Below, in pieces: positions 63,005-64,000 of a stretch of 64,000 nucleotides of DNA. Both the position numbers and the translations under genes were made by a program. The DNA comes from Sphaerulina vaccinii (taxonomy: Eukaryota; Ascomycota; Dothideomycetes; Mycosphaerellales; Mycosphaerellaceae). The stretch covers positions 1,922,001 to 1,986,000 of the forward strand of contig JAKUDP010000008.1 in assembly GCA_022570795.1 (NCBI GenBank), read 5' to 3'. Within the stretch, counting starts at the first letter, position 1. Each line of letters begins with the position of its first letter. The notes beneath the pieces are model-generated. The model was not told where the DNA came from and did no database searches. It was given only the letters and a program-made list of their open reading frames with translations.

Positions 63005-64000
63005 TGAGCTTGTTGAGAGACGAACACGAGAAGCTATCTCGTACTCGAAGCTTGGAACAAACGAAATGCCCACGATGGAACGAGCCTTCGACTCAACGCA
63101 TCTCTGTCTACAGGCAGCAACCAAGACATTGAACATCCAGACAAAGCTCGCGGACAATCGAATTGAGCCTCAGAGAGAATGCGACGTTTGTTCGCTTTTT
63201 GCGAGCGGACATGCTTGGAGCGCTACCAAAGCCAACAGAAAAAGTTCTTCTACATTCTTGCTTGACATTAGCGATTTACGATTATGACGAACGAATGTAC
63301 GACTTTTATAATTATAGCACGACTAGGGACTTTTAGTCGAATGGGAAGACTGAGACAGTGCTCCGGCAGAAGCGAGCTCGTATTTCCTGGTCTAGCGAAA
63401 CTTTCTTTCAACCACACCAGAGCTATGAGCTTGGCCGCAGAAAGTTGCCATACTCCTGGGTAGCACGGAAAGCGGAACGCTCTCAGCACTGAACAACACT
63501 TGAGACGATATATCTCGTCACCACGGCTCTCTATGCCCACGAAACTTGCTAGGCTGATAGAACAAGCTTCCAGCTATCTGCTAATGTTTATTTGAAGAAA
63601 ATTTGTCAAGTAGCGGTCGAGGTACGGTGTTCTGTGTGCGAGGTGTTGCTCGGGCTGTTCCGCTTTCAGTGCTACCCAGGAGCCATAGTACCTGCATAGG
63701 ACTGCAGAAACACGAGAGTTTTGGTTCAAGATGACATGGAAGTGGTAGAAGAGCTTTGCTAGAACAGACGAATGGACGACGAGTGCACAAGGCTGAGATT
63801 GCAAAACTTTCTTATTATCACAGCTAGATATGGGCTTCCTCACGATGCCACATGGCGGGAGCCTTGTATGCTGTACTGCAGGGCAGACTCCAGTTGTACG
63901 CCTTCAATGCGATACTCCGGTTCACCCCACAATAGCATGTTTGGCATTGCCGCGTCTCCTCCGTCTTAACATTCTCTGGACACAAGCTTATTGTATCTTG
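63005..64000. other. Terminal 1 kb, no gene recognised
   Basis: Short overlapping open frames only. A gene extending beyond the window edge cannot be excluded. Confidence 0.35.

Noticed and set aside
1..64000. tRNA, rRNA, CRISPR, virus or complete transposon
   Set aside because: Reading for cloverleaf B-box patterns, long repeats and transposase or polymerase motifs of mobile elements gave nothing supportable; a tRNAscan or repeat search would be decisive for tRNAs and old repeats.

Overview
The window is nuclear DNA from a filamentous ascomycete. Genes lie close together on both strands, and most have zero to six introns of about 48-65 nt with GT...AG ends and CTAAC/CTGAC-type branch sites. 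Fungus-specific families are present: AUR1, a Zn2Cys6 factor, a HET-domain gene, DUF6594, and the nucleoplasmin-FKBP prolyl isomerase. The mix of secreted wall-degrading or oxidative enzymes with DUF6594 and HET genes fits Pezizomycotina, perhaps Dothideomycetes. The class is inference; the kingdom is clear. No prokaryotic operon, CRISPR array, virus or complete transposon was seen.

Layout. 0-11.3 kb: 3' end of an unrecognised gene; a CorA-like membrane protein with a broken frame; a secreted GH28 pectinase; a secreted heme-thiolate peroxidase; ribosomal protein eL42; a DUF1772 membrane protein; a hotdog thioesterase. 12-19 kb: DDHD phospholipase, RING/ankyrin-like protein, Zn2Cys6 factor. 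19-31 kb: DUF6594 protein, mitochondrial uL11, the inositol-phosphorylceramide synthase AUR1, two proteins of unknown function, an MFS monocarboxylate-type transporter. 32-38 kb: CDC7 kinase and condensin subunit Cnd1/Ycs4, divergent from one 236-bp promoter. 38-49 kb: an accessory stretch with a DOPA-dioxygenase-like protein, an N-terminally short S51 peptidase, a peroxisomal alcohol-oxidase-type GMC enzyme, a small GPI-type protein, a secreted apple-like protein with an in-frame stop, and a HET gene with a stop and a frameshift. 49-64 kb: SURF6/Rrp14, a proline-rich fungal protein, REV1, nucleolar FKBP, an acyl-CoA synthetase whose last conserved motif lies behind an in-frame TGA, and a small serine-rich protein.

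How they fit together. Housekeeping genes for ribosome biogenesis, DNA replication and repair, chromosome condensation and sphingolipid synthesis are intact. Damage is concentrated in the accessory genes. The most notable signal is a set of otherwise intact genes, each interrupted by one in-frame stop: TAA at 44745, TAG at 48576 and TGA at 59573. In each case the same reading frame continues into recognisable conserved sequence. Recent pseudogenes, RIP-like mutation, assembly error and translational readthrough are all possible; the sequence alone does not decide.
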